Shown one piece after another: positions 1-7,888 of a stretch of 64,000 nt of DNA (positions are counted from its first letter, which is position 1; each line of letters begins with the position of its first letter). The notes under the pieces were generated by a model that did no database searches, was not told the DNA's origin, and was given only the letters and a program-made list of their open reading frames with translations. The position numbers were made by a program, and so were the translations under genes. Source of the stretch: Belliella filtrata (GTDB taxonomy: Bacteria > Bacteroidota > Bacteroidia > Cytophagales > Cyclobacteriaceae); assembly GCF_022549775.1 (NCBI RefSeq), contig NZ_JAKZGP010000001.1, positions 1 through 64,000 of the forward strand, written 5' to 3'.

Positions 1-1
1 T

Positions 2-238
2 GTTAATAAGGTTGTCGGCATTGTTTCTGGATCCCATCTTGAACAATGACAGGCAAAGGCCTGCCATGATGATTTCGGCAACGGAGTAGGTACAGCGTTT
101 CCTGTGGTCGGGAATGGAATCCAACAACGTTGTAAAGTCGGGGTAATGCCTTTTTAACACTATAAGAACAAAGATGACCAGTTGTTTTCCCTGGAATTTT
201 CCCAGTTTTTGTCTGCACGAGATTTTTGATTGCTTCCT
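2..238 (-). CDS. Transposase N-terminal part, cut by left edge
   Basis: The minus strand is open in one frame from a TAG at 239-241 to the window edge, about 79 codons. It reads with a conserved-looking transposase style: VLKRHYPDF, then LDSIPDHRKRCTYSVAEII, then LFKMGSRNNADNLIN. This resembles the N-terminal helical region of Bacteroidota DDE transposases that begin with a 'PDxRxxxxxYS' segment. No ATG lies in this frame before the conserved part. It therefore starts at a non-ATG codon such as the internal GTG, or the 5' end is damaged. A longer ATG-started frame over the same bases (3-218) gives a composition unlike a protein and is taken as a shadow. The IS family cannot be decided from this piece. 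Confidence 0.55.
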
Positions 239-329
239 CTAATTAAAAAGAATGAAAACACGAAAAAAATCGACATAAAACGGCCAAAAAGTGGGTTATT
301 CAGCCAGAAATCGCTATTTTAGAAGAAGA

Positions 330-368
330 AAAAGGGGCTGAATAAGTCTTGCAAGACCAGCCCCTTTT
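330..368. terminator. Terminator-like hairpin with nested palindrome
   Basis: An 11-bp perfect stem, AAAAGGGGCTG with CAGCCCCTTTT, ends in a T-run on the plus strand and an equivalent run on the minus strand. It could stop transcription in either direction between the transposase fragment and the DUF3050 gene. Confidence 0.5.
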
Positions 369-570
369 AAAACATATAATAAAATATGAGACCAAAGATA
401 GGTATTTCCACTGGAAAGTGGAAATTCTATGCATGTGACTCAGGTTCAGTTATATAGGATTTTTTACGTTCCTTTTGAATAGCCCGAAGATTAATTCTTA
501 AGCATAGTTGTAACAACCTAACAATCAACTTGAAAATTTATGCTCGGAATTGCTGTAATTCAGAGAATCA

Positions 571-600
571 ATTCACCAAAAAACCTGATTTTTGGTGAAT
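571..600 (-). terminator. Hairpin after the DUF3050 gene
   Basis: A perfect 12-bp inverted repeat with a 6-base loop lies 41 bases beyond the stop of the DUF3050 gene. The T-run lies inside the stem rather than after it, so termination is likely but not certain. Confidence 0.5.
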
Positions 601-640
601 TGAAACTAGCAAAGCCTCCATTCGGGAAATCTACCTGATA

Positions 641-1438
641 TTAATGAATGGGATTTTCAGCAGCTATTCTATTTCTTACTGCTGCATGTATACCATCCCA
701 AAGGACTTTTCTAGCCTCCAAAGCTTCAATGGCTGCTTGCTTCGTTTGATCCCACTTTAGCTCATTATCTCCACAAAGATGTGCAAGCATTTTCATGGCT
801 AAAGGTCCGTGATGATCTTCATCAAGATGAATATGTCTTTCAAAATAGTACTCTAATGTCTTCAACTCACCTGGCTTACTTTGGATCAAGTCATTGACAA
901 GTTGGCGAAACAAGTCTGGGATCAATTCTTCTCTTCCCAAAGTAAAGGAAGCTGCAATTTGATGAGGCTTTCCTAATTGAACTACTTCATAATTGACTTG
1001 TAAAAAATGTTTGACTTCACTAGACAGATCGGCATTTTTCAAAATTTCTTCGAAAGTACTTCCACTTTTTATGCTTTCAATTAAATCGCTGATTTTGGAT
1101 GTGTCAGCACCAGCTTCTTTCATAGCTCTTAGGTATAGCTCAAAGTGACTACAATACCCCCCTTGACCATCTTCGTCACTTTCTTCTGCGAGCACGATAT
1201 CATTGATCAACCTGGTGACCATCGGCTCGTCAGACGGAACCCATGGTATACTGACACCAGTTAGTTTCAGTTGCAAAGCCTTCAATAAGGTCATAAAGTC
1301 CCAAACTGCATACACATGCTGCTCCATAAAAATCCTAAAGTCTTCCAAACTTTTCAGGTCATTATAAATCGGGTGATTTAATAATGCATTTCTATAAGGA
1401 GCTACTTCCGCAAGAAGTTTATCTATTCTTTGATTCAT
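641..1438 (-). CDS. DUF3050 domain protein (heme-oxygenase-like fold)
   Basis: 265 residues, covering the whole family length. The sequence is mostly helical and soluble, without a signal peptide. Features of the DUF3050 family are the N-terminal HPIYNDLKSLEDFRIFMEQH, the central acidic VLAEESDEDG, and a C-terminal histidine-rich helix with ERHIHLDEDHHGP. The fold is predicted to resemble the heme oxygenase/TenA group, and the His/Glu/Asp cluster could bind a metal, but no reaction is established for the family. It is a single gene ending in a strong hairpin, with the next gene on the same strand about 60 bases upstream. The family call is firm; the function is unknown. Confidence 0.85.
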   Translation of the reverse strand: MNQRIDKLLAEVAPYRNALLNHPIYNDLKSLEDFRIFMEQHVYAVWDFMTLLKALQLKLTGVSIPWVPSDEPMVTRLINDIVLAEESDEDGQGGYCSHFELYLRAMKEAGADTSKISDLIESIKSGSTFEEILKNADLSSEVKHFLQVNYEVVQLGKPHQIAASFTLGREELIPDLFRQLVNDLIQSKPGELKTLEYYFERHIHLDEDHHGPLAMKMLAHLCGDNELKWDQTKQAAIEALEARKVLWDGIHAAVRNRIAAENPIH

Positions 1439-1497
1439 TGTATTTTAGGGTGTTTTAATTCTAAGTGTTAACCTTCTGCAAAACGATATGTTTATGA

Positions 1498-2028
1498 TCA
1501 GAACATTAGACCAACCTTGATAGGGATTAAGCTTGCATTTTGTTGTATCATCATACCAGATTTGAGAGAAATACGAGTACTGCCTGTCAAACGAATCATC
1601 GGGCCTACCAATATTTCTCCATAAAAATTTTGTGTTCCACTTTCATATTGATTCCATAGTCTAGCAGTTCCCAATTTCAAATTGAATACTGGGGAAATCT
1701 TGCTCTTGTAATTTGCAAATTCGAAGCTAAAAAAACCTGACAACCCATGATATGATCTTGAAGCACTATCGAAAAAATTTTGATACCCTAAACCTAATCC
1801 CGCATAGAAGAACTCCTTCCATACTAATCCATTGATCAAGGAAAATTCAAATCCATCTCTATTTTCCAAGTGATGTCCTTGCCAATTAGGCCCCGGATCA
1901 ACATCTAGCAGCGTATTTTGAAATATAAGGTAACCAGTCTCTACACCTAAAGCGTATCTTGCTTGGCATAAAGCTAAATTACTAAATGCCATCAAACAAC
2001 AAAAGAATACTAGTATAGATATTCTCAT
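1498..2028 (-). CDS. Small outer-membrane beta-barrel-like protein
   Basis: 176 residues with a clear Sec signal peptide (about residues 1-22, ending near LALCQA). Alternating hydrophobic and polar strands follow, such as FFYAGLGLGYQNFF and FSFEFANYKSKISPVFNLKLG. The last residues are PIKVGLMF, and a terminal aromatic is typical of barrel proteins of the outer membrane. The size fits an 8-strand barrel. It lies 10 bases downstream of the ABC exporter gene on the same strand and is probably cotranscribed. I do not recognise a named family; the function is unknown. Confidence 0.65.
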   Translation of the reverse strand: MRISILVFFCCLMAFSNLALCQARYALGVETGYLIFQNTLLDVDPGPNWQGHHLENRDGFEFSLINGLVWKEFFYAGLGLGYQNFFDSASRSYHGLSGFFSFEFANYKSKISPVFNLKLGTARLWNQYESGTQNFYGEILVGPMIRLTGSTRISLKSGMMIQQNASLIPIKVGLMF

Positions 2029-2037
2029 TTCATTTTT

Positions 2038-3828
2038 CTATTCTGCAAACTGCAACCTTACCAGATTAGCATAAAACCCCTGATCTTGGTTGGCTAGGAC
2101 ATCATGAGTGCCTTCTTCTACAATTTCGCCTTCTTTGAGTACGTAAATCTTATCTACCTTTCGGATAGTAGATAGTCTGTGGGCTATGATGATGGTTGTC
2201 CTATTTTTCATCAACTCGTCCAACGCTTCCTGTACCAACGCTTCAGATTCTGCATCCAAAGAAGATGTCGCTTCATCCAAAATTAAAATTGCAGGATTTT
2301 TCAATATTGCTCTTGCTATGGCAACACGTTGTCTCTGACCACCAGATAACTTGATCCCACGCTCACCTACTTTGGTCTCAAGCCCCTCTGGAAATTGCTG
2401 GATAAACTGCCAGGCATTGGCTTTTTTGGCTGCCGCAATGATTTCAGCTTCTGTGGCATCGGGTTTTGCATAGGCTATGTTTTCCCTGATACTTCCACCA
2501 AACAACAGCACCTCCTGTGGGACAATACCAATATTTGACCTCAATTGTCGAAGGTTCCATGCATTGACAGACTTTCCATCGACAGTCAGTTCACCACTAC
2601 TTACTGGATAGAAATTCAACAACAACTGAATGATCGTAGATTTTCCAGCTCCACTGTGCCCCGCCAGTGCCACTTTTTCTCCAGCAGCTATATTCAAATT
2701 AATGTTTTTGAGAACTTCAATCTCTGGTCTTGTTGGGTAATGAAATCTGATAGAAGAAAAAGAAACTTCACCTCTCATAGGCACCTGTTGAAAGTCCGCC
2801 GTAGCAAGCTCTGGCGTCTCTTCCAAAATCTCCAACACACGTTCTGAAGAACCAATTGCCTTCTGAATCTGTCCATAGATATCACCCAGACCAGCTATGG
2901 ATCCACCAATAAATGTGGTATATAACACAAAAGAAACCAAATCACCTATACTCATCGCTCCAGAAGCCACCAGACTAGCACCATACCACATTACAGCTAC
3001 TATGCCACCAAACAATGCGAAGATGATAAAGGATATAAATGCTCCCCTATAACCTGCAGCTTTCAAAGCAACCTTAACTACCCTGTCAAGCCCTGTTCGG
3101 TATCTAGCTGACTCATACTCTTCACCAGCAAAGGACTTGACCGTCATGATAGACTGCAAAGTTTCCTCCACAATAACATTGGCCGCAGCTAGCTCATCTT
3201 GTGCTTGCTTGGAAAGTGTACGAATAAACTTCCCGAAAACGATGGCTATAATCACCAGGATAGGAAATGTGGCCAACATAAATAAAGTTAGTTTTGGAGT
3301 AGTCAGCATCAGAAAAATTACGCCAGCCACAAGGGTAATCAGCTGTCTAAATAGTTCTGCCAAGGTCGTCGAAAATGTATCTTGTAGCATGCTCACATCG
3401 GCAGTAATTCTTGAAATCAGCTCACCTGTCCTTCTTTTGTCAAAAAAAGTCATCGGTAATTGTACCAGCTGTCTATAAAGGGATGTCCTCACATCTCGCA
3501 TGCTACGCTCCGAGACCTTTGCAAACAACCACACCCTAAAGAATGAGAAAATACTCTGAATCAATAAAATCCCTAGCAAAAGCATCGCAATGCTGTTGAT
3601 CCCATTGATCAGCCATGTTTTGCCAGATGCTGTATCAATTAGCTTACCTGCTACAAATGGAAATGTCAATAGTGTAAGACTAGATAGCAACAAAAAAAAC
3701 AGACCTAAAGCAAATGTCCATTTATAAGGCAAGATAAACCTGAAGATACCCCCTAACTTCCCTAGACTCTCTTTGTTAAGCTTACGCTTTTCGTGTTCTT
3801 CTAGGGCATTACCTTTCTTCTTAGCCAT
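2038..3828 (-). CDS. ABC exporter, fused membrane and ATPase domains (MsbA-like)
   Basis: 596 residues, the normal length for a half-size type IV ABC exporter acting as a homodimer in the inner membrane. Residues about 30-330 hold six membrane helices. Residues about 350-596 hold the ATPase domain with Walker A GHSGAGKS (near 387), signature LSGGQRQ (near 493), Walker B ILILDEATSSLD (near 511) and the switch histidine in IIAHRLSTI. Such proteins export lipids, lipid A precursors or drugs. The substrate cannot be read from sequence, so no symbol is given. The barrel gene lies just downstream. Confidence 0.92.
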   Translation of the reverse strand: MAKKKGNALEEHEKRKLNKESLGKLGGIFRFILPYKWTFALGLFFLLLSSLTLLTFPFVAGKLIDTASGKTWLINGINSIAMLLLGILLIQSIFSFFRVWLFAKVSERSMRDVRTSLYRQLVQLPMTFFDKRRTGELISRITADVSMLQDTFSTTLAELFRQLITLVAGVIFLMLTTPKLTLFMLATFPILVIIAIVFGKFIRTLSKQAQDELAAANVIVEETLQSIMTVKSFAGEEYESARYRTGLDRVVKVALKAAGYRGAFISFIIFALFGGIVAVMWYGASLVASGAMSIGDLVSFVLYTTFIGGSIAGLGDIYGQIQKAIGSSERVLEILEETPELATADFQQVPMRGEVSFSSIRFHYPTRPEIEVLKNINLNIAAGEKVALAGHSGAGKSTIIQLLLNFYPVSSGELTVDGKSVNAWNLRQLRSNIGIVPQEVLLFGGSIRENIAYAKPDATEAEIIAAAKKANAWQFIQQFPEGLETKVGERGIKLSGGQRQRVAIARAILKNPAILILDEATSSLDAESEALVQEALDELMKNRTTIIIAHRLSTIRKVDKIYVLKEGEIVEEGTHDVLANQDQGFYANLVRLQFAE

Positions 3829-3968
3829 TATTATTTTTTTTCAAAATTAAAATAGTCCGCAAATTTACACAATGATTGCTGCTAAGACTACCTGAGATAT
3901 GATTTTTTTGAAAAGATTGATTTGAGTAAATTTCACTGAGAAATAGCTTTTTACAATTTCTAAACGAG

Positions 3969-4004
3969 AAAACCTTGAGGCTTTGCTAAACCTCGAAAGG
4001 TTTT
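3969..4004 (-). terminator. Terminator after the DUF6787 gene
   Basis: AAAACCTTGAGG (3969-3980) pairs with CCTCGAAAGGTTTT (3991-4004) except for a two-base bulge. It sits 30 bases beyond the stop of the DUF6787 gene and before the ABC exporter gene. Confidence 0.5.
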
Positions 4005-4034
4005 ATGGCCAAATGAAATTGTCTGGAGTTGACA

Positions 4035-4367
4035 TCACTCTTTTTTCTTTCTCCCAAAGATTCTTCTAAAGAATTGCTTCTCTTTCTCCCAAAAAAAATC
4101 AAATTGGCCTAAAACAAAACCCCAAAACAATAACACCAACTGATATAAAGGAAGTACGAGAAGTAAATAGAGAACAGTTTTCCAAAAACCACCACGGTCC
4201 ATACTCACACCAAGCAAATCAAAAATTGGCTTTTTGATAAACAAAATTGTAAATCCTGTCAAAGCGAAAACCAACAAAACCAAGAGTACTTGCTTAAGAC
4301 TCTTCAATTTCCATTTTGCTTGAAGTTTTTGCAAAAATGTGGGTGATTCGTTTTTTGATTCAGACAT
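4035..4367 (-). CDS. DUF6787 family small membrane protein
   Basis: 110 residues with a charged N-terminus, two long hydrophobic helices (about residues 25-46 and 62-90) and a basic tail ending in RRIFGRKKKE. The order and the WGFVLGQFDFFWEKEKQFFRRI stretch match a Bacteroidota-specific family now called DUF6787, once misnamed as diacylglyceryl transferase. The function is unknown. It is monocistronic, with a hairpin downstream and a repeat-bearing gap upstream. Confidence 0.7.
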   Translation of the reverse strand: MSESKNESPTFLQKLQAKWKLKSLKQVLLVLLVFALTGFTILFIKKPIFDLLGVSMDRGGFWKTVLYLLLVLPLYQLVLLFWGFVLGQFDFFWEKEKQFFRRIFGRKKKE

Positions 4368-4680
4368 ACCTGTTTTTTTTCATTTGATTCTTTTCAACAT
4401 GCACTTTGAGAAATTGGTTTATAGTTTGGTAAATTATGTGGTATTAAAATGAAATCATCAATCTATGTCGATTAGTTTAGACCTGCCAGGTGGCGTGTTA
4501 AATTTGACAGAAATTTCAAAATTTCTTCAGCCCATTTATAATATGGTGTTAATCAAAACATGGGAAAACAGCGTATTTGATCCAATTTTCAAATGTTCCA
4601 GTACAAGCAATGAATTCACTTTTTGTCATAGTTTACACCCCACTTGGCAGGTCTTCCCAACTTAACTAATCAACATTAAA
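4368..4680. other. Gene-free gap holding an inverted-repeat element
   Basis: No convincing gene. The reading frame at 4465-4665 (+) runs through both repeat arms and shows no protein-like features. The gap is dominated by the inverted repeat pair listed separately. Confidence 0.6.
4471..4672. repeat. Inverted-repeat element (REP/MITE-like)
   Basis: AGACCTGCCAGGTGG at 4479-4493 is repeated inverted as CCACTTGGCAGGTCT at 4640-4654 with one mismatch. The outer sequence continues the match: GATTAGTT precedes the left arm and its complement follows the right arm with a small insertion. Each arm contains the near-palindrome ACCTGCCAGGT. About 145 bases lie between the arms. Only this one copy is seen in the window. 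Confidence 0.55.
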
Positions 4681-6426
4681 TTATCTATTACCATTATATT
4701 CGAGTCTGTAGACTGGATATCTATTGTGCTCTTTTTCTTTCCATGGAGAGCGATCATATACCCATCTCAACTGAGCTGATCCGTTGCTTGCCAACTTCTC
4801 ATCTTCTTTTTTGGCACGCTCCAGCTCCTGGCGCAAGCTAGGGTTTTCTTTCAAAAATGCTGCTGCCAAATCTTCAAAAACATAAGCCGAATATCCTTCC
4901 TTGGACTGAAGAATCATGTCAAAATAGTTCCAAGCAAAAAAACTATCCTCACCCTCTGGTTCTAATACTTCGATTATGAAATTATTAGCTTCTTGGTCCA
5001 TCATTACCACTACATCTCCTTTGCGAAAAGTAATTGACTCTGAAGATTTCTCTACTGTTACATTACTGTGCATAAAATGTCCCTCATATGGTCTCTGACT
5101 TGTTTGAAAATCTTTGATCTGATATACAGTCACTACCATACTCGAATCTTGCTGTAAAGCCTTCACCTGAACACCATTCCTACGAAGATTATCTATCACG
5201 GTATGCCATCCCTGTGGAATGATATAAGCTTTGGGCTTTTCTATCGTCAAGCCTGACTCGTAAGCATCATAATACTTGATTTCGGTACTGAATGGTTTTT
5301 GTCTATCATAAAATAACCTAGGGTGTCCAGAGATTTCAGAGGGCTTTTGACCTGATTCATAACCATGAAACTCCATCAGCTTGAACTTACTCCTGTCAGA
5401 CTTGTGATTAAGTTCAAATACGCTCTGTTGCTTGACTGCTTCCCTGTCTGCCTTCGACATGGAGACGATTTTCTCCCCATCTCGCTCAAACATGTCGACA
5501 AAAACCTCAAAGAGTGCATATGTAGAAGCAACCCTTTGATCATAAGACTTCAGCATGTGCGTCTCAGGCATGAAGCTCAAAGTCTTAAACAAAGCCGCAT
5601 ACCCACTACTGTACCGACCTATATCTTTGAACTGCGGCCACCCATCTTCTGGCTTGCTGCCATAAGCATTGACATATGGGATCATTGGAAAACCACGATC
5701 TTTCATTCTGGAGTATAGCTCAGGATTCAATGATTTCTCCAAATATGCTCCCAATTGCCCTCCCAATCTATCATGCTGTGTAGAGATCAAGGTCATCACA
5801 TGCTGATAGTCTGCTCCATTACTCACATGTGTATCTATGAATACATGCGGCTTCATCCAATTGAAGATTTGATGAAATGAACGTGCGTTTTTGGTGTCTG
5901 CTTTGATGAAGTCTCTATTGAGATCATAATTTCTAGCATTACCCCTAAATCCAAATTCCTCTGGACCATTTTGGTTGACACGACTATGAGAGCCCCTGTT
6001 GAGGTGACCTCCGATATTGTATACAGGAGTGATCGCTAGTACAACATTGTCAGGAAAAGACTTCTTTCCTAACAGGATGTCTCTAAGCAACATCATCGAT
6101 GCATCTATTCCATCTGGTTCGCCAGGATGTATGGCATTATTGATATATACTACTAGCCTATCGTGATCATGCCAAATACCTGGATCAAATTCACCCTTGG
6201 TATCATAGATCACGACATGAAGTGGTAGCCCTGCATCAGTGACTCCCATTTCCACCATCTTGACATGTTCAAAATCCTTTGCCAATAGCGCAAAATATTC
6301 TATAACCTCTTCATAGCTTGGTGTTTTTAGCCCTTGAGATTTTTCAAATAAAGTCTCGTAAGATTCTTGCGCAATGATCTCAGATCCAAAAAGACACGCA
6401 ACAGCTATCAATAATAATTTCTTCAT
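4681..6426 (-). CDS. Secreted M14-family zinc carboxypeptidase
   Basis: 581 residues with a Sec signal peptide (about 1-19, ending SEIIAQ), so it acts in the periplasm or outside. Zinc ligands of the M14 fold are visible as HPGE (His100, Glu103) and DTHVSNG (His200). A probable catalytic Glu288 lies in MPETHMLK, and the substrate-binding NYDLNRDF sits at about 166-173. The C-terminal 250 residues, after about 330, form an extra region seen in long Bacteroidota members. The likely role is trimming peptides or peptidoglycan fragments for uptake. It stands alone between the repeat element and the ATPase pseudogene. Confidence 0.87.
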   Translation of the reverse strand: MKKLLLIAVACLFGSEIIAQESYETLFEKSQGLKTPSYEEVIEYFALLAKDFEHVKMVEMGVTDAGLPLHVVIYDTKGEFDPGIWHDHDRLVVYINNAIHPGEPDGIDASMMLLRDILLGKKSFPDNVVLAITPVYNIGGHLNRGSHSRVNQNGPEEFGFRGNARNYDLNRDFIKADTKNARSFHQIFNWMKPHVFIDTHVSNGADYQHVMTLISTQHDRLGGQLGAYLEKSLNPELYSRMKDRGFPMIPYVNAYGSKPEDGWPQFKDIGRYSSGYAALFKTLSFMPETHMLKSYDQRVASTYALFEVFVDMFERDGEKIVSMSKADREAVKQQSVFELNHKSDRSKFKLMEFHGYESGQKPSEISGHPRLFYDRQKPFSTEIKYYDAYESGLTIEKPKAYIIPQGWHTVIDNLRRNGVQVKALQQDSSMVVTVYQIKDFQTSQRPYEGHFMHSNVTVEKSSESITFRKGDVVVMMDQEANNFIIEVLEPEGEDSFFAWNYFDMILQSKEGYSAYVFEDLAAAFLKENPSLRQELERAKKEDEKLASNGSAQLRWVYDRSPWKEKEHNRYPVYRLEYNGNR

Positions 6427-6581
6427 GTCCGAATTTGATAAAAAAGTACCTAAAACGCTAAAAAGATTTTATAATCGGTTTTGAAAACGCAAGATTCATT
6501 GCGTAAAGTGCTTAACGCAAAGTAAGTAACACAAAAAAAAACTACATGTTCACGGAAGCGTATTCATAACGCCAATAAAGT

Positions 6582-7701
6582 ATGAAAAAGCCAGACAACC
6601 TATTTGTACTCAACACCTATCACGGAAAGCATACTTCTGAGACAGAGAGGAAGACCTCATCAGACTAGTGTGACATATTAGAAACGGACGAAATATCGAA
6701 CTATATGCTTGGAGAAGACTGGGGAAATCAGCACTGGTGCATAGGTTCTTCGAGGAGCTAGAAAGTTCAGGTGACCATGAAACAGTATATGTAGACTTTC
6801 TTGGTGCTATCTCCATGGGTAATGCTGTCAATGAATTGGCCAAAGCCATTTTTGAAAAATTTGGAAAAACAAAAACTGGTCTTCATACAACCATTCAAAA
6901 AATGATCTCACCCATCGGAGCCACTGTAGGGTTTGAACCCATATCAGGAACACCTACACTGAATATTGGAGTCAACAGTCCCCAAAAAGAAGAGCAATCT
7001 CTACATGCACTAGGGGAATTTCTCAATGAAAGAAAGAAAAAAATTGTAATCGCAATAGATGAGTTTCAACAAGTATCCACGTACAACAAAGCCAATGCTG
7101 AAGCCATATTCCGAGCCTGGACACAGAAATTCCCAAGTATCGGATTCATATTCTCAGGCAGTCACAGAGGGGTGATGACGGAGATGTTTTTAGAATAAAA
7201 CAGGCCCTTCTATCTCAGCGCACAGCTTCTTTCATTGACTCCTATCCCTGTTGAAAAATACATTCCTTTGATCCAAGGACACTTGCAAGCTAAGAGAAAA
7301 TCAATCTGTAAAGAAATTATCCAATCTATCATTCATTGGGCTAGAGGGCAGACATATACCATGCAATTGATTTGTAACTTCCTCTACTCCCAATGTCAAG
7401 ACGTAAAAATGACTGACGTAGAAAGGGTAAAGGCAGATATCTTGGGACAACAACAGGCAATTTTTGTTAACTTTCCAAAAATGTTCAACAAAACCCAATG
7501 GAAAGCCTTTCAAGCCATTGCTAAAGAGGAACCCCTACAAAATCCACTTTCAAAGGATTTCATCAATAAATACAGACTTGGGCGACAAGCTCGGTGAATA
7601 CAGCGATCAAGTCTCTTCAAAAACAAGAACTTGTCGTTGTAGCCGATAACATTTACCTGGTTCGTGAAGTATTACTAGCCAGGTGGATGTCGAGGATATA
7701 A
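6582..7701 (+). pseudogene. Decayed archaeal-type AAA ATPase (ATPase_2 family)
   Basis: The frames can be pieced into one protein. A start at 6582 gives KKPDNLFVLNTYHGK. A frameshift near 6628 leads to AYF*DREEDLIRLV*HIRNGRNIELYAWRRLGKS, which holds the Walker A. In-frame TGA codons lie at 6638-6640 and 6671-6673. The frame then runs through Walker B IVIAIDEFQQV and the sensor-like GFIFSGSHRGVM to a TAA at 7196-7198, and resumes in the same frame at NRPFYLSAQ. A second frameshift near 7580 restores the end ATSSVNTAIKSLQKQELVVVADN to a stop at 7699-7701. Intact relatives are stand-alone ATPases of uncertain role, often found next to mobile DNA. Three stops and two shifts make it non-functional. 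Confidence 0.85.
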
Positions 7702-7702
7702 A

Positions 7703-7735
7703 AAGCCCTCTTGGAAAAATTTCCAAAGAGGGCTT
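7703..7735 (+). terminator. Terminator of the AAA ATPase pseudogene
   Basis: AAGCCCTCTTGGAAA pairs with TTTCCAAAGAGGGCTT with one bulge. It follows the pseudogene stop directly and is followed by a T-rich run, so it still looks like a working intrinsic terminator. Confidence 0.7.
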
Positions 7736-7888
7736 CTTTCATTTATTGACTAGCTAAAATCCGCAAGGGAATGTTGTAATCGATTGATTTACATTGACAA
7801 TAGACCTTCCAGTTTTCACTCGATTATCTAATAACTGATTAGTAGTAAATAAAAACCCGAATGGTCTGCGGATTTTATTGACTAGGTT

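Larger units (their letters stand above)
239..640. other. Hairpin-rich non-coding stretch
   Basis: No gene is seen here. The stretch holds four strong palindromes. TTATTCAGCC (296-305) pairs with GGCTGAATAA (336-345). AAAAGGGGCTG (330-340) pairs with CAGCCCCTTTT (358-368) and encloses the perfect palindrome GTCTTGCAAGAC (346-357). ATTTCCACT and AGTGGAAAT (404-425) are closed by a GGAA tetraloop. ATTCACCAAAAA (571-582) pairs with TTTTTGGTGAAT (589-600). The first two pairings share bases 336-340 and exclude each other. Part of this may be the end of the adjoining insertion sequence or an untranslated RNA; the function is unknown. Confidence 0.6.

Noticed and set aside
4465-4665. 66-codon frame in the DUF6787-M14 gap
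   Set aside because: It runs through both arms of the inverted repeat, has no protein-like pattern and lies on the strand opposite to all neighbours.
6638-6673. In-frame TGA codons in the ATPase, as possible recoding
   Set aside because: TGA ends normal genes here (for example gpmI), a TAA and two frameshifts also break the gene, and no recoding signal is seen.
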